NCBI GenBank assembly: GCA_014904985.1
Contig: MU129150.1
Location: 29,373-73,173, forward strand
Reading direction: 5' to 3'
Length of the DNA: 43,801 nt
DNA from: Hydnum rufescens UP504
Taxonomy: Eukaryota; Basidiomycota; Agaricomycetes; Cantharellales; Hydnaceae
Part shown: in pieces, positions 11,590 through 21,460 of the stretch
Position numbering within the stretch: the first letter of the stretch is position 1
Layout of the letters: every line of letters starts with the position of its first letter
Made by a program: the position numbers and the translations under genes
Notes under the pieces: generated by a model
The model's database searches: none
Seen by the model: the letters and a program-made list of their open reading frames with translations, nothing else
What the model was told of the DNA's origin: nothing

Positions 11590-12905
11590 CCTAATAATGC
11601 TTGAAACAGCAAATATTTGAGCATCCCTGGTGGTGAGGGAAGGTGAGGGGAAGATGAGGAACAGTGTGGCCAGAAGTTCTCAGGATACATTTAATATGGG
11701 TGTGTTGAAAAGCTGTGATTTGGGCACAGAGAATGCACCCACACACAGCCTGAGCAACAACACCTAGCCCCAGGAGGAGCACATGAACCCAAACAGGAAG
11801 ATCAAGCATAGTGATGTGATATGAATAAGGTGGTGTATTCTCTGGAAGTAGGCTTGTTGGAGAGCTGAGATTTGGGCACAGAGACTGTGCCCACACTCAG
11901 CCTATCCAACAAAGCCAGGGCCCCAGTGGGACCCAGAAACATTACATTTGATGTCAGCTGTCTGTTGAAAGCTTGACTCAACACCAGCACTTGCTGAAAT
12001 TAACAAAGCACCCATATACACTGTTCCAATATACCTGGATACCAGCTATTTTTCTGCCACTTATATTGGTAATTCCATTGTTATATTTCTTTGTTTCTCT
12101 TCATGTCCACTTGCCTACTATCTTGGTGTGTTCTGTATACCATATATGTACACTATTAGCCTTCACACCTCAGGTCTGTTTCCAATGTCCTTTCCAATAG
12201 GTACAGTACATGTACTTGGCCATTATGTACATTCCTGCCAGGGGGGCCAGGTGTCCTCATGTCCCCACTGTCATCACTGGCCCCCCCTTCTTCATATTTC
12301 TTTTCTTCCTGCCCCCACTCTCCTTCTCCTGTTGATTATTTAAGGGACCTCACAGACACACAATTGAGTTTCCCCCCTGACCTAACAGGCATGGACAGTG
12401 TCCTACATGAGATATGTATATCAGCAGATGGGAGGCCCCTGGCAGTAGTGAAATCCTTTCAGACTCCACTGAGTGGTGAAGAAATATATTTATTCATATT
12501 TTGTGAGGGACAATGGATTGCACTTGCCCTCCACTCTGGGAGAGAATCTGAATGACTAGACCTGAATCCTCAGGGATTGGGGGTAGATTTATTATTCCCA
12601 CCACAACCAGGTGTTATTTTTCATTCCACAAGAAATGCTGTATCAGGCTGTAGTGTCCAGGTTTACAATTTGGATATAGGGGTAGTATCCACTGTTAGTC
12701 ATGTGGCCATGCATCCTGAACCAAATTCAAGACTTGTCACATGTCACACAATCCCATGAACTGACTTTCAGATGGGTGTGACACATGGGGAGGTCACTTG
12801 ATATTAAAGCACATTTGGGTCTGAGTGCCTCTAAGCACTAGCAAATCCCCAATATCTCTTTCATGGAATTTCTGGCATCCACATGGGGATCTTCCTTTTA
12901 GTCCT
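11590..12905 (+). repeat. Left arm of giant inverted repeat (palindrome P1)
   Basis: This arm is the reverse complement of 12958 to about 15090 once an 811-bp MITE in the right arm is removed. The arms meet across a 52-bp spacer (12906-12957): the left ends TTTTAGTCCT and the right begins AGGACTAAAA. Identity is near complete next to the spacer (differences such as one base near 12590 versus 13265) and falls toward the outer ends near 11600 and 15060. The outer third contains an internal duplication of about 150 bp (CAACACACC..GTGTGTGGGTGCATTCTGTG versus CAACAAGCC..GAGTGTGGGCACAGTCTCTG). Confidence 0.93.
12259..12759 (+). pseudogene. Broken ORF of unknown family, left palindrome arm
   Basis: Two open stretches in the same frame (12259-12555 and 12577-12759) are separated only by TGA at 12553-12555 and a short readable linker (LDLNPQGLG). 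Together they give about 166 codons. Readable segments include GMDSVLHEICISADGRPLAV, FQTPLSGEEIYLFIFCEGQW and HSTRNAVSGCSVQVYNLDIG. The composition (acidic, beta-rich, no low complexity) looks like true protein, but I do not recognise a domain. The stop could come from a CGA codon. The same stop is present in the mirror copy at 13104-13604. The N-terminal Met is not secure, because the first 45 codons are serine/proline-rich and may be non-coding. Confidence 0.5.
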
Positions 12906-13103
12906 TAAAGCACTAGCAAATCCCTAACAACTATTTCATTGTACAGCTGGAATACTGAGGACTAAAAGGAAGATCCCCATGTGGATGCCAGAAATTCCAT
13001 GAAAGAGATATTGGGGATTTGCTAGTGCTTAGAGGCACTCAGGCCCAAATGTGCTTTAATATCAAGTGACCTCCCCATGTGTCACACCCACCTGAAAGTC
13101 AGT

Positions 13104-13604
13104 TCATGGGATTGTGTGACATGTGACAAATCTTGAATTTGGTTCAGGATGCATGGCCACATGACTAACAGTGGATACTACCCCTATATCCAAATTGTAA
13201 ACCTGGACACTACAGCCTGATACAGCATTTCTTGTGGAATGAAAAATAACACCTGGTTGTGGTGGGCATAATAAATCTACCCCCAATCCCTGAGGATTCA
13301 GGTCTAGTCATTCAGATTCTCTCCCAGAGTGGAGGGCAAGTGCAATCCATTGTCCCTCACAAAATATGAATAAATATATTTCTTCACCACTCAGTGGAGT
13401 CTGAAAGGATTTCACTACTGCCAGGGGCCTCCCATCTGCTGATATACATATCTCATGTAGGACACTGTCCATGCCTGTTAGGTCAGGGGGGAAACTCAAT
13501 TGTGTGTCTGTGAGGTCCCTTAAATAATCAACAGGAGAAGGAGAGTGGGGGCAGGAAGAAAAGAAATATGAAGAAGGGGGGGGCAGTGATGACAGTGGGG
13601 ACAT
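13104..13604 (-). pseudogene. Broken ORF of unknown family, right palindrome arm
   Basis: Mirror copy of the 12259-12759 reading frame. The two halves (13604-13308 and 13286-13104) are again in one frame with the same in-frame TGA between them. Only a few residues differ from the other copy (for example LLCPPQ for LLFPPQ, SRFVT for SRLVT). Because both arms carry the same nonsense codon, the duplication or a gene-conversion event happened after the frame was broken. Product unknown. Confidence 0.5.
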
Positions 13605-13707
13605 GAGGACACCTGGCCCCCCTGGCAGGAATGTACATAATGGCCAAGTACATGTACTGTACCTATTGGAAAGGACATTGGAAACAGACCTGAGGTGTGA
13701 AGGCTAA

Positions 13708-14518
13708 GGCCCTGTTTGGTTGCAAGAATCTGGATTCTTGAGCCAGATTCTACTATTAAAAATGTGTAGATTCTTTCAGATTCTTTTCCAGATTCTTTTG
13801 CACAATTTTCATTTGGTGACAAGAATCCAGAAGAATCTGCCATCTGTTTGCCTGCACAGATTCTTTCCAAATTCTTTTGTTAGTGAGGTGAGCACTGCCA
13901 TAACTTGCTTCCACTAGCAAGACCTAGTTGGTATGGGTTGGATTCTCACAGTCCAATGAGCCCAACTCAATGCCAGACCAAGTATTATGGAAACTCCCAT
14001 AGTAGCTTGGTAGGGTGGGAACATCCCACAGACCCCATTCTGCTAAGTGGGGCTTGCTGGTAACTATTGTAGGGATGCCATGCATTTCTTTCCACTACAT
14101 AGGACTGAGTGCACTCAGGATAAATTTTATTTCCTTATTTGGTAGACAACAGCCAGGCATTGCAGGGATACCCTGCAGACCCTGGCTGCTGTGTGGGGCT
14201 CACAGGGGCACCCCAAACCCCAGACCACTGTGCAGAGCTCAGGACATTAATTAACAATTTGTTTTTCCTTATTTGGCTGACAGTGGGAACATATCAAAGG
14301 ACAGTGTCAAGAGCATAATAAAAGGACCTAATAATTCAGCCACATCAAAATCCACAAGAAATACCAAAATTGACATGGGAACCCAACCCATTGCTCATCT
14401 TGAAGAATCTACAGAGCTCCCCAAGCACTCAAGATTCTTTTTCAGAGCAAAAAGAATCTCCAAAGAATCTGGCAAGAATCTGGCCCAAGAATCCAGATTC
14501 TTGCAACCAAACAGGGCC
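13708..14518. mobile_element. PIF/Harbinger-type (Tourist-like) MITE, 811 bp, with TAA target duplication
   Basis: The element starts GGCCCTGTTTGGTTGCAAGA and ends with the exact reverse complement. Long subterminal regions are also inverted (AATCTGGATTCTTG and relatives). It is flanked by TAA at 13705-13707 and 14519-14521. The mirror arm of the palindrome has the uninterrupted site GGCTAATAGTG (as reverse complement near 12155), so insertion and target duplication are shown directly. The GGNCCTGTTTGG-type end plus a 3-bp TWA duplication is the usual signature of PIF/Harbinger-derived MITEs. There is no transposase; the short frames inside are shadows. Confidence 0.93.
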
Positions 14519-15175
14519 TAATAGTGTACATATATGGTATATGGAGCACACCAAGATAGTAGGCAAGTGGACATGAAGAGAAACAAAGAAATATAACAAT
14601 GGAATTACCAATGTAAGTGGCAGAAAAATAGCTGGTATCCAGGTATGTTGGGGTGGTGTGGGTGGGTGCTTTGTTAATTTCAGCAAGTGCTGGTGTTGAG
14701 TCAAGCTTTCAACAGACAGCTGACATCAAATGTGATGTTGCTGGGTCCCACTGGGGCCCTGGCTTTGTTGGATAGGCTGAGTGTGGGCACAGTCTCTGTG
14801 CCCAAATCTCAGCTCTCCAACAAGCCTACTTCAAGAGAATACACCACCTGATTCACATCACATCACTATGCTTGATCTTCCTGTTTGGGTTCATGTGCTC
14901 CTCCTGGGGCTAGGTGTTGTTGCTCAGGCTGTGTGTGGGTGCATTCTGTGTGCCCAAATTACAGCCTTTCAACACACCTACTTTCAGTGTATTCTGAGAA
15001 CTTCTGGCCTCACTGTTCCTCATCTTCCCCTCATCTCCCACTCAACATTGCCTGGGGGGGTCAAATCATGGCTGACTTTGGTGTTCTTGGGCTCAATCAA
15101 TTTGTCTCATTTTTCTGAATCCATTAAGCATATTTCTGCCACAAACTGACTGCTTTCTACCATGTTATCCTCAAT

Positions 15176-15286
15176 CTTCCATTTTGGGTTCATGTGCCCC
15201 CCCTGGGGGCTAGGTGTTGTTGCTCAGGCTGTGTGTGGGTGCATTCTGTGTGCCCAAATCACAGCTTTTTAACACACCCACTTTCA
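15176..15286 (+). repeat. Partial third copy of palindrome P1 outer end
   Basis: From TTTTGGGTTCATGTGC through GGTGTTGTTGCTCAGGCTG to AACACACCCACTTTCAG this repeats the sequence at 14880-14990 in the same orientation. It is cut at 15286 by the L1 LTR and resumes at 17527 with ATTCTGACCACTTCC..CTCACAGTTCCTC, matching the continuation at 14995-15030. Confidence 0.85.
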
Positions 15287-15352
15287 GTCAGGGCCACACT
15301 GCAATGAGGGCACCAAACAAATATAAACACAAATAATTCCAGCTAAGTCTGG

Positions 15353-16940
15353 TATAGAAGAAGGGTTGGGAGCTCTGATGACTGTCAAATCAAAATCTGG
15401 TTCAGCCAGTGTGTAGATGGGGGACTGTGTTTCTGTTTATTCAAATGGGTTGGTTCACTTCAATGGTTGATCACTCTCTGCAAGATGTGTATGTGTTCAG
15501 TGGAGAATGGAATGTGATATGGACTAGCTATAGTCAATGATATATTGTAGATGCTTATAGGAAGGCTTATATGTAGGGGATGCTTGTAGAAAGGCTTATA
15601 TGTGTTCATGTTGTGTTTGTTCATTTACTGATATTTGTGTGTTCTTGTTTATGTCCTGGTCAAAATGCAGATATCTGTGGGTTATAGAATGGTCAGTGCT
15701 TGGTTAGTCTTGTTAGTATGCCTTTATCTTCTTTCCTGATTTGTATTTCATTATGCTTACTTTTTCCTCAGATGTCCAGCAACTCTAACCTTAGGTTCTG
15801 CAACTATCCTTGGCTTTAGTATTTCGCATAGAAGGCTTCCAGAAACTTGGTCTCAACAACCTTGAAGATGACTTAGCTCCAGATGGCTTTAGATAGACTT
15901 TTCTTTAGATTATAAGCAGAATGGTTGACAGTAGTAGACAGTGGTTGGTTTTCAGAGTGAGGAGATGGGGGGGTACAAGAAAATCTGCTAGCTTATATAC
16001 CTTTCTGAAGGTGGCTGTGCATGGAGCAAGAACAAAAGAGTAATAAAGCTATGAGATCATAGTGGAGTAGAACAAAAGAGAAATAAAGAAATGATGTCAT
16101 AATGTGGTCATAGCTGAGTCATTCATAGAGTGTGATGCCATAGTGATGTCATTCATAAAGAGAACAAAAGGATTCATAAAGGGAATGATGTCACTAATTT
16201 GCTGAGCTTGTGGAGTAGTTGGAGCATGATGTCACTGGTCTTGTGATGTGTCTTGGAGCTCATGGGAAGTGAAATTAAGGGACATCTCCAGGTTTTGGAG
16301 ATTAATCTGAGCCTAGTCCAGTGGTTAAGGTGTTTTTGTTACTGGTTAATAATAGGAACAAGTGCAGGGTGTGGGATTTGATGCAGAAACAGCAGTTTGT
16401 ATCCATAATAGACATACTTGGTACCATTCAATGTGGATTTTTAATAGCTTTCTGGGTGCAGTGGTTCCAAGCAGATCTAATGTGAACAGACAGAGAAATT
16501 CATTTTTTACTGATGGGTGTTGATTCTGATAATAATATCATTCTGTAGAGTTCAGTTTTGATCTGTTCTTCATGTTCTTAGTACCATTGGATGCAGATTT
16601 CTTATATCTTTTCAGGTGCAGTTGTTCTAAGAGGATTGGATGCGAACTGATAGAGAAATTTGTTTTTTACTGGAAATTCTGTATTTTGATAGTAATATTG
16701 GTCTGGAGAGTGCAGTTTTGGTCCATTTGACTTGTGTTTGGTACTGTTTGAAAGGTGTGAATCATAGCTTTCCAAGTGTTATACAGGTGTATGTCTCTGA
16801 TCAAAACTGATGGAGTTATAGAATGAATTTGATTTCTGTACATAGCTGTAATTAATTTCATAATTGGTCATGTGATCGTTCAATGGCTGGAAGTGGTGTA
16901 ATTTTGCATTTTCTGATACTGGATGTTTTTATCTTCCACA
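15353..16940. mobile_element. Nested ~1.6-kb element (possible second solo LTR)
   Basis: The copy of this LTR at 293-886 lacks this segment, so it is a genuine insertion. CTGG(T) is found on both sides (15349-15353 and 16941-16945), compatible with a 4-5 bp target duplication. The ends read TATAGAAG and CTTCCACA, inverted with two transitions, as expected if an original TGTGGAAG end had mutated. It contains no coding region. It carries promoter-like AT-rich parts, a short GGAAGGCTTATATGTAG duplication near 15560-15600, and the 157-bp tandem array below. A long solo LTR or a non-autonomous LTR element would both fit. Confidence 0.65.
16420..16830 (+). repeat. Tandem repeat of ~157 bp, three units
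   Basis: Units start near 16420, 16577 and 16735 with a form of TTGGTACCATTCAATG, continue with GATTTTTAATAGCTTTCTGG, then a GTGGTTCCAAG-type block and AACTGATAGAGAAATT. Related units occur at 35585 and 35755 (plus) and, reversed, at about 5790-6060, in both copies of repeat R2. The unit is therefore a dispersed building block shared by at least two element families. Confidence 0.75.
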
Positions 16941-17526
16941 CTGGTGTAAGTCCAGCTAAGTCTGCAAGAATCCAGGCAAGAAGGAGATAAGAAGGTTGGA
17001 GGGGTTGGAGGAGCAGTCCAGCAGCCCAGAAGGGACTAGGCAGAAATGAACACAGTGGTCCTTAAGCTCATGGAGTCAACTGGAAAATACTTGGAGCTGT
17101 AGTCTGGAGTAACAGCAGAAATCCTGAGATTACATAATACAGACAAGGAATACAAGAAGGCTAACCTGTAGTCCGGAGTAACAGCAGAAATCCTGAGAGA
17201 CCAAAGCTGAGGTCTCTGGACTTTGCTCTTGGACTACTTATACATGATCCCTATACTACTGGGGAGTGATCACTAAACTAGAGATGGTTATGAGGGGGAC
17301 AGGAACAGGAATGGGAAAGCAGGCAGGGGCTGGAACAGGAACACCAGGGAGTGAACCAGAGGCAATGGGAAATGAAAGGGAAATGAAATCAAGATAGGAT
17401 CAAACTGGAACCAAGCTGGACTTAGGCAGAGTGGACAAGTGGGGACTGGACTGGAGGTGGGTGGACAGGGACTGGAGTAGACTGGAGTTAGCTGGAGTTG
17501 ACCAGAAAGAGGGGTGAACCCTGACA

Positions 17527-17976
17527 ATTCTGACCACTTCCAGCCTCACAGTTCCTCATCTTCTCCTCAGTCACCAATGTTGGCCAGTTACCTCTGCTGA
17601 TCTCAAAAGGCATTCTTTCCCTGGTCAAGGGAATGGATCCTCCATGTATTCTCATTGTATGTAATAGCTCCTCTTAATTGTGTTGACATTCATTAGAATA
17701 GTAAAACAATAACTATAACCACTTGAGACTATCACTGATAAAACTGTATTGCCTGCTGACCCCAAGAAGGGCATTTCCTGGGTTTCTGGACTCCTTCCTG
17801 GTCCCCCTATGCTATGACCCCTCCATGTAGTATTGATATTGGGTCATGTCAAATTTCCTGTAAGGTCAATTTGAGGATTGTCAATTGACATCAAAGAAAA
17901 TTAGCCCTCATTAGGCCAGTGAAATGACCTCAAATGGTACTCCTTTTGAGGTCAGCCCAAGTGGCTGACCAAGGTG
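17527..17976. other. Palindrome-end remnant and short inverted-repeat fragment
   Basis: 17527-17575 continues the palindrome outer-end copy. 17840-17970 holds TTGACATCAAAGAA and CTCAAATGGTACTCCTTTTGAGG, related to 11100-11300 in inverse order. No gene is seen. The 2.7-kb direct duplication begins at 17977. Confidence 0.55.
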
Positions 17977-18747
17977 GACTCCCCCTCCTCCTACTCTGCC
18001 CCCAATCCCTGAATCCACACCACCTGTCCCAATCCCTACTCCATCAGCATCATTACAGTCCTTCAACACTTTGGACACCTTTGGAGTACCCAGGCATACA
18101 CTGCCTTGGAAGTATATATGCTAAGGGGGATGCATATGGAAGTTGGGACATAGCCATGTCGAGGTGTGCACAGGATTCATAACATGGCTGCATCAGCTTA
18201 GTGAAGCTTAGTGATGGTGGCTGTGGAGGCTGACTGATGGGCTGTGGTGGCTGTGGTGGCTGTGTGCAGGAAGTAATACTTATAGCCCTTTGCAGTTGGG
18301 GGATCACCAGTTTCAATCTCTCAGGATTCCCACTGTGATAGGTGTGAGAGTTGTGTGTCCCCTGTTGGGTAGTGTATACTCAGGATTCCCACTGTGATAG
18401 TGTGTGGTTAATTAATCTCTTTCCTCTTTCTGTTTGTGGCTTCAACAGCAGTGTCACCCTGACAGAGGGCAGCCCTGCCCACCCCATCAACTAGAGGGGT
18501 GAGGGTTGTGTTGATGTTTCAGATCACCAAAAAATTACCAGGACCCAGGGCCCCCTTGTGTGGGATGGAGGAAGTGGCATGAACAGCACCAGCCCTTAGG
18601 CCAGCACTGTTCATGCCACCTCCCCCATCCCACACAAAAGGCCTTGGGAGGTGCTAGAGGGGGTACCAGAAGGGGTACAGGCCCCTGGGGGTGCACTTGG
18701 GGGGTTCCTGTTAATGGGAGGCATGGGTGAGTTAAAAAAATCAAGAG

Positions 18748-18788
18748 TAGTGCAAAAAGAGCAGCCAGAGGCTGCTCTTTTTGCACTA
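18748..18788. repeat. Perfect 19-bp hairpin, conserved in three copies
   Basis: TAGTGCAAAAAGAGCAGCC, a 3-base AGA loop, then the exact complement. Copies are at 29226-29265 (one-base bulge) and 39662-39699 (stem changed on both sides: GGGCAGCC facing GGCTGCC). The repeat could be the ends of a tiny inverted-repeat transposon or a structural element of the host repeat; nothing here decides. Confidence 0.85.
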
Positions 18789-18832
18789 GAGTACCTAAAA
18801 TAACAATTACTTACCTTAGCACCACACCCCAG

Positions 18833-19664
18833 TGCAGAGGTTTCTTCTATATGGAGTGTGAGAAACCAAGGGCAAGTTTGAGTTTGGAGCTCAGAACCTG
18901 GCCTTAATATTACAAGGGAGACAGGTACTTCCTCCTATATTTAGTTGTAGATCCTACTGGCTTTTAACACAGCACAAAGATAGACTAGCTACTTGTACTG
19001 GCAAATTTGGGGTTGAGACTAGCTGTCTCAGGTTTACTAAGGTGGGTAAGGTTCAGAAGAGAGGAGCTGCCAGTCCTCAAGATGGGTAGTATATGTCAGT
19101 CCACATCAGAAATTCATAGGACTTGATGGTCCTCAGATTTCAAGGTATGAGTCAGATATGTCTCAGAGTTCACTCCTCCTGTGCCAGCTGGTCATTGCCA
19201 AGCTGAGTCCAGAGAGATCTTACAAGGTCTAGTCAGTGACCAGGGAACACCTTTACACAGCTTCACAAAGCTCTGTCTGGCTTGTAGTGGTAAGGGGGAA
19301 AGAGTTGTTATTCTTTGGAGCTGTAATTACATGTATATATATATGGTGACCTGGAAATCCAAGTGACACCTTATTTCCAAATCTATTTTTAAGAAGGTTC
19401 CAGACTGGCCTAGATTTGCCTATTATGGAAGGCCCCAGGGAGTCCACAGGCCCATCTGGATTCCAAGAATTTCCAATGGACATATGCAGTCAGTCCTTAT
19501 GGTCTGGATGCCATTGGTGACTCAAGTGACTCATAGCCTTTTAGTCACTGTTGGCTATCTGTGGCTAAGTCAGATGTACACCTGCTAAGGCCACAGCAAG
19601 GGACTTAAGGTCCAAAGAGTAAGGATTTTGGGTTTTTATAGGCTTAATTTTCTACCCTTCTACA
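18833..19664. mobile_element. Solo LTR (family L2), 832 bp, CCCAG target duplication
   Basis: Starts TGCAGAGG and ends TTCTACA, that is TG..CA with TGYAGA/TCTACA inverted tips. CCCAG lies at 18828-18832 and 19665-19669. The related sequence at 39720-39745 reads straight through (CACCCCAGTCTACTGGGG), giving the empty site. A TATATATATATGG tract is present near 19335. No internal domains or partner LTR are seen. Confidence 0.85.
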
Positions 19665-20202
19665 CCCAGTCTCTACTGGGGTGTGGTGGCTTCTCCTGGG
19701 CTCTTGGTAGATGGTAGTGGTGGTGTCATGAAACAAAAGTGTTCTGGCAACTGCTGGTAAATTGAACCCAGGACTCAACACCAGCAGTTGCCTGGTTTCA
19801 AAGACAGCCCACCTGCTGCTATATAATAGCCTAAATGCAGTAATCAGATAGACCAGTAGGGAGGGATGCATTAGATAATATTCCATAACAACTTTGGATA
19901 GTATCCCATTGCATAATATAGTGATTCCTATTTTAAAAAAGCCTAAATGCAGAAATTGGATGAAGTACATCCAAAATATTTAGCCATAGATAGACCCCTA
20001 AAGACCCTTACAGAGTGGAAAATACAGGCCCAGGGCCAATGGTTAGTGCCTGAAACAATAAGAACAGTAAGTACTGGAACCACCAGAACTTGCCAAGAAA
20101 TAAGCACTTGGCAGATCATTTTGAAATTTGGCACATAATTAGACACTATTTGGGCACAAAACATATCAATTTCAGCCCAATCCATGCAGTGGTTATTGAT
20201 AT

Positions 20203-20681
20203 TATGGTTGCTGAAGTCAGGTTACAAACCCTGGAAACCTGAGTTTGAACCTGAACCTGACTGTGGTCAGGTTCAGGTTTTGCCCTCATGGGTGATTTCA
20301 GGTTTTGGGCCCCCATGTTTTCAGGTTCAGGTTTAACCAGGTTCAAACCTGAAATCATGAGCCATGAGAATATCTGAGCTGAACACTGATTTTAACCATA
20401 ATCCAGAATGAGTCATCAATTCTGGCAAGTTCCGCCAGAGTTATGTAAACAGGTTCCTTGGTGGAGAAATAGGTTACTTTGAACTGAAGTTAAAACATAA
20501 AACTCATGAAAGTTTATATTGACTATACATTACATAGATATGTAGCAATATAAACTTTGCATGAGGTTTTATGTTTAACTTCAGTTCAAGAGTAACTATT
20601 TCTCCACCAAGGAACCTGCTTAACATAGCTCTGTGAAACTTGCCAGATTGATGACTCATTCTGGATTATGGTTAAAAAAAA
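20203..20681. mobile_element. Foldback hAT-type MITE (family H1), copy 1, cut by the N gap
   Basis: Begins TATGGTTGCTGAAGTCAGG and carries the subterminal AACCTGAACCTGACC repeats and the central palindrome (CATGCAAAGTTTATATTGAC and its complement) found in the complete copies. It ends in a run of A directly at the gap. The sequence near the gap differs from the intact copy (30680-31347) by many single-base insertions and losses, which suggests poor base quality. Confidence 0.8.
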
Positions 20682-20706
20682 NNNNNNNNNNNNNNNNNNN
20701 NNNNNN
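20682..20706. other. Assembly gap, 25 N
   Basis: Twenty-five N characters. To the left is CpG-poor duplicated transposon sequence; to the right, CpG-rich sequence with a different base composition. The order and distance of the two sides rest on the assembly alone. Confidence 1.
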
Positions 20707-20925
20707 TTGTTTAAGAGGAGATTAATGTCATCGAGGAGACAATGTTACCGTTTTGTTCACTGGCTGTTCCAATTGGACTGAGCATGCGCTGGCCAACGGA
20801 CTGGGCGGCACGCTGCATTTAAGGTTGGACAACGCCGCAATTGGATGGGCCTTAAGTTCACCAGGAGGAGGAGATGGAGGGCAAAATAGACTTGTTCTGC
20901 CAAAAACAGCTACACGGTTTGACGA
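20707..20925. other. CpG-rich flank left of the hAT element
   Basis: No gene recognised. CpG is frequent (for example around 20790-20840), unlike the sequence left of the gap. It could be the upstream part of the LSH-like gene interrupted by the hAT element, but I could not find helicase motifs in it. Confidence 0.4.
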
Positions 20926-21179
20926 TAGTTGTTGCCCGCGGAAAACTCCGCTTTGGTTTCGGGAAACTTCAGCCTTTCAACTTCGGGCAAAAACTCCGAG
21001 GTGACTTTCCGCTGACTTTGACTTTATGCCAAAGGTCAAGTCAAAAATTTGTGCTTGACTTTGACTCGAAGCTGACTTGAGTCATTTGCCGTATATACAT
21101 ATACCCTACATTAATTGATTATGCAAAGCATCCTTTCAAATCATCATAAATAAAGTGCTTGAGTTCTAGTATATGTTCC

Positions 21180-21460
21180 AGCTCGGGGTGGTTTCTGCAT
21201 TGCAAAAGGCTGTGAAGGGAAAGGCATCCGCTTGGCCCCAAGTATCCCCCCCGATTATTCCATTTCCAAATTCCCCTCCAAAAAGGTTGAAAGTTTTTCT
21301 GGAGGGCCTTTCCGGTAAAAAATTTTTTTTTTCAAGCCGCCTTCTTTTGGAGCATTGGGAAAACTTTAACAATTTTTGGGGAAAGGCTTTCCATTTAAAA
21401 AATTTCCGGTTTTTTCAATTTACGGATTTTCAGCGCCTTTGTTTTGGGCCAGGTTTTTTT
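21180..21460. other. Probable low-quality or mis-called sequence inside the hAT element
   Basis: The stretch is full of doubled and tripled bases and long runs (CCGGTAAAAAATTTTTTTTTT, GGTTTTTTTGGAGC, GGGGAAAGG) unlike anything nearby. It begins exactly where the transposase C-terminus should continue after PCERIFSFSSS.. on the minus strand. This is the pattern of poor read-end base calls, so the last codons of the transposase cannot be trusted. Confidence 0.6.

Larger units (their letters stand above)
12958..15090 (-). repeat. Right arm of giant inverted repeat (palindrome P1)
   Basis: Mirror of 11590-12905, interrupted at 13705-14521 by a MITE. The arm's outer end (14885-15090) matches the left arm's outer end up to about CCTCATCTTCCCCTCA and then diverges. 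A third, partial copy of the outer end follows in direct orientation at 15176-15286, continuing at 17527 after an LTR insertion. Confidence 0.93.
15287..17526 (+). mobile_element. L1 solo LTR, interrupted by a nested element
   Basis: Starts GTCAGGGCCACACTG and ends GGTGAACCCTGACA, so the ends are inverted as in LTRs. It is collinear with 293-886. Removing the nested element (15353-16940) leaves about 650 bp. No second LTR or internal pol region is nearby, so it is best read as a solo LTR. The insertion interrupted a copy of the palindrome's outer end: flanks 15286 and 17527 join to give the paralogous sequence seen at 14990-15000. A clean 5-bp target duplication is not visible; a few bases at the left junction seem to be lost. 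Confidence 0.75.
17977..20677 (+). repeat. Left copy of a 2.7-kb direct duplication (D1)
   Basis: Nearly identical to 28461-31157, from GACTCCCCCTCCTCC to GGATTATGGTTAAAA, with only scattered 1-3 base differences, mostly in homopolymers. It contains, in order, a 3' piece of the membrane/proline-rich gene, a perfect hairpin (18748), a solo LTR (18833-19664) and the first half of a foldback hAT-type MITE (20203 on). Differences become denser in the last 200 bases before the N gap. The copy ends where the gap begins, so its right junction is unknown. Confidence 0.95.

Noticed and set aside
12906..12957. Palindrome as a replication or cloning artefact
   Set aside because: Not ruled out, but the arms differ at several positions and one arm has a later MITE insertion, so a simple artefact is unlikely.
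14429..14704. ORF at the MITE right edge
   Set aside because: It spans the MITE end and the palindrome arm, so it is a chance frame across an insertion junction.
19644..19970. 108-codon minus-strand ORF, repeated at 30120-30446
   Set aside because: It crosses the solo-LTR boundary (19664) into the host repeat, and the related copy at 39656-39955 loses the frame. Its presence in both copies only reflects the duplication.
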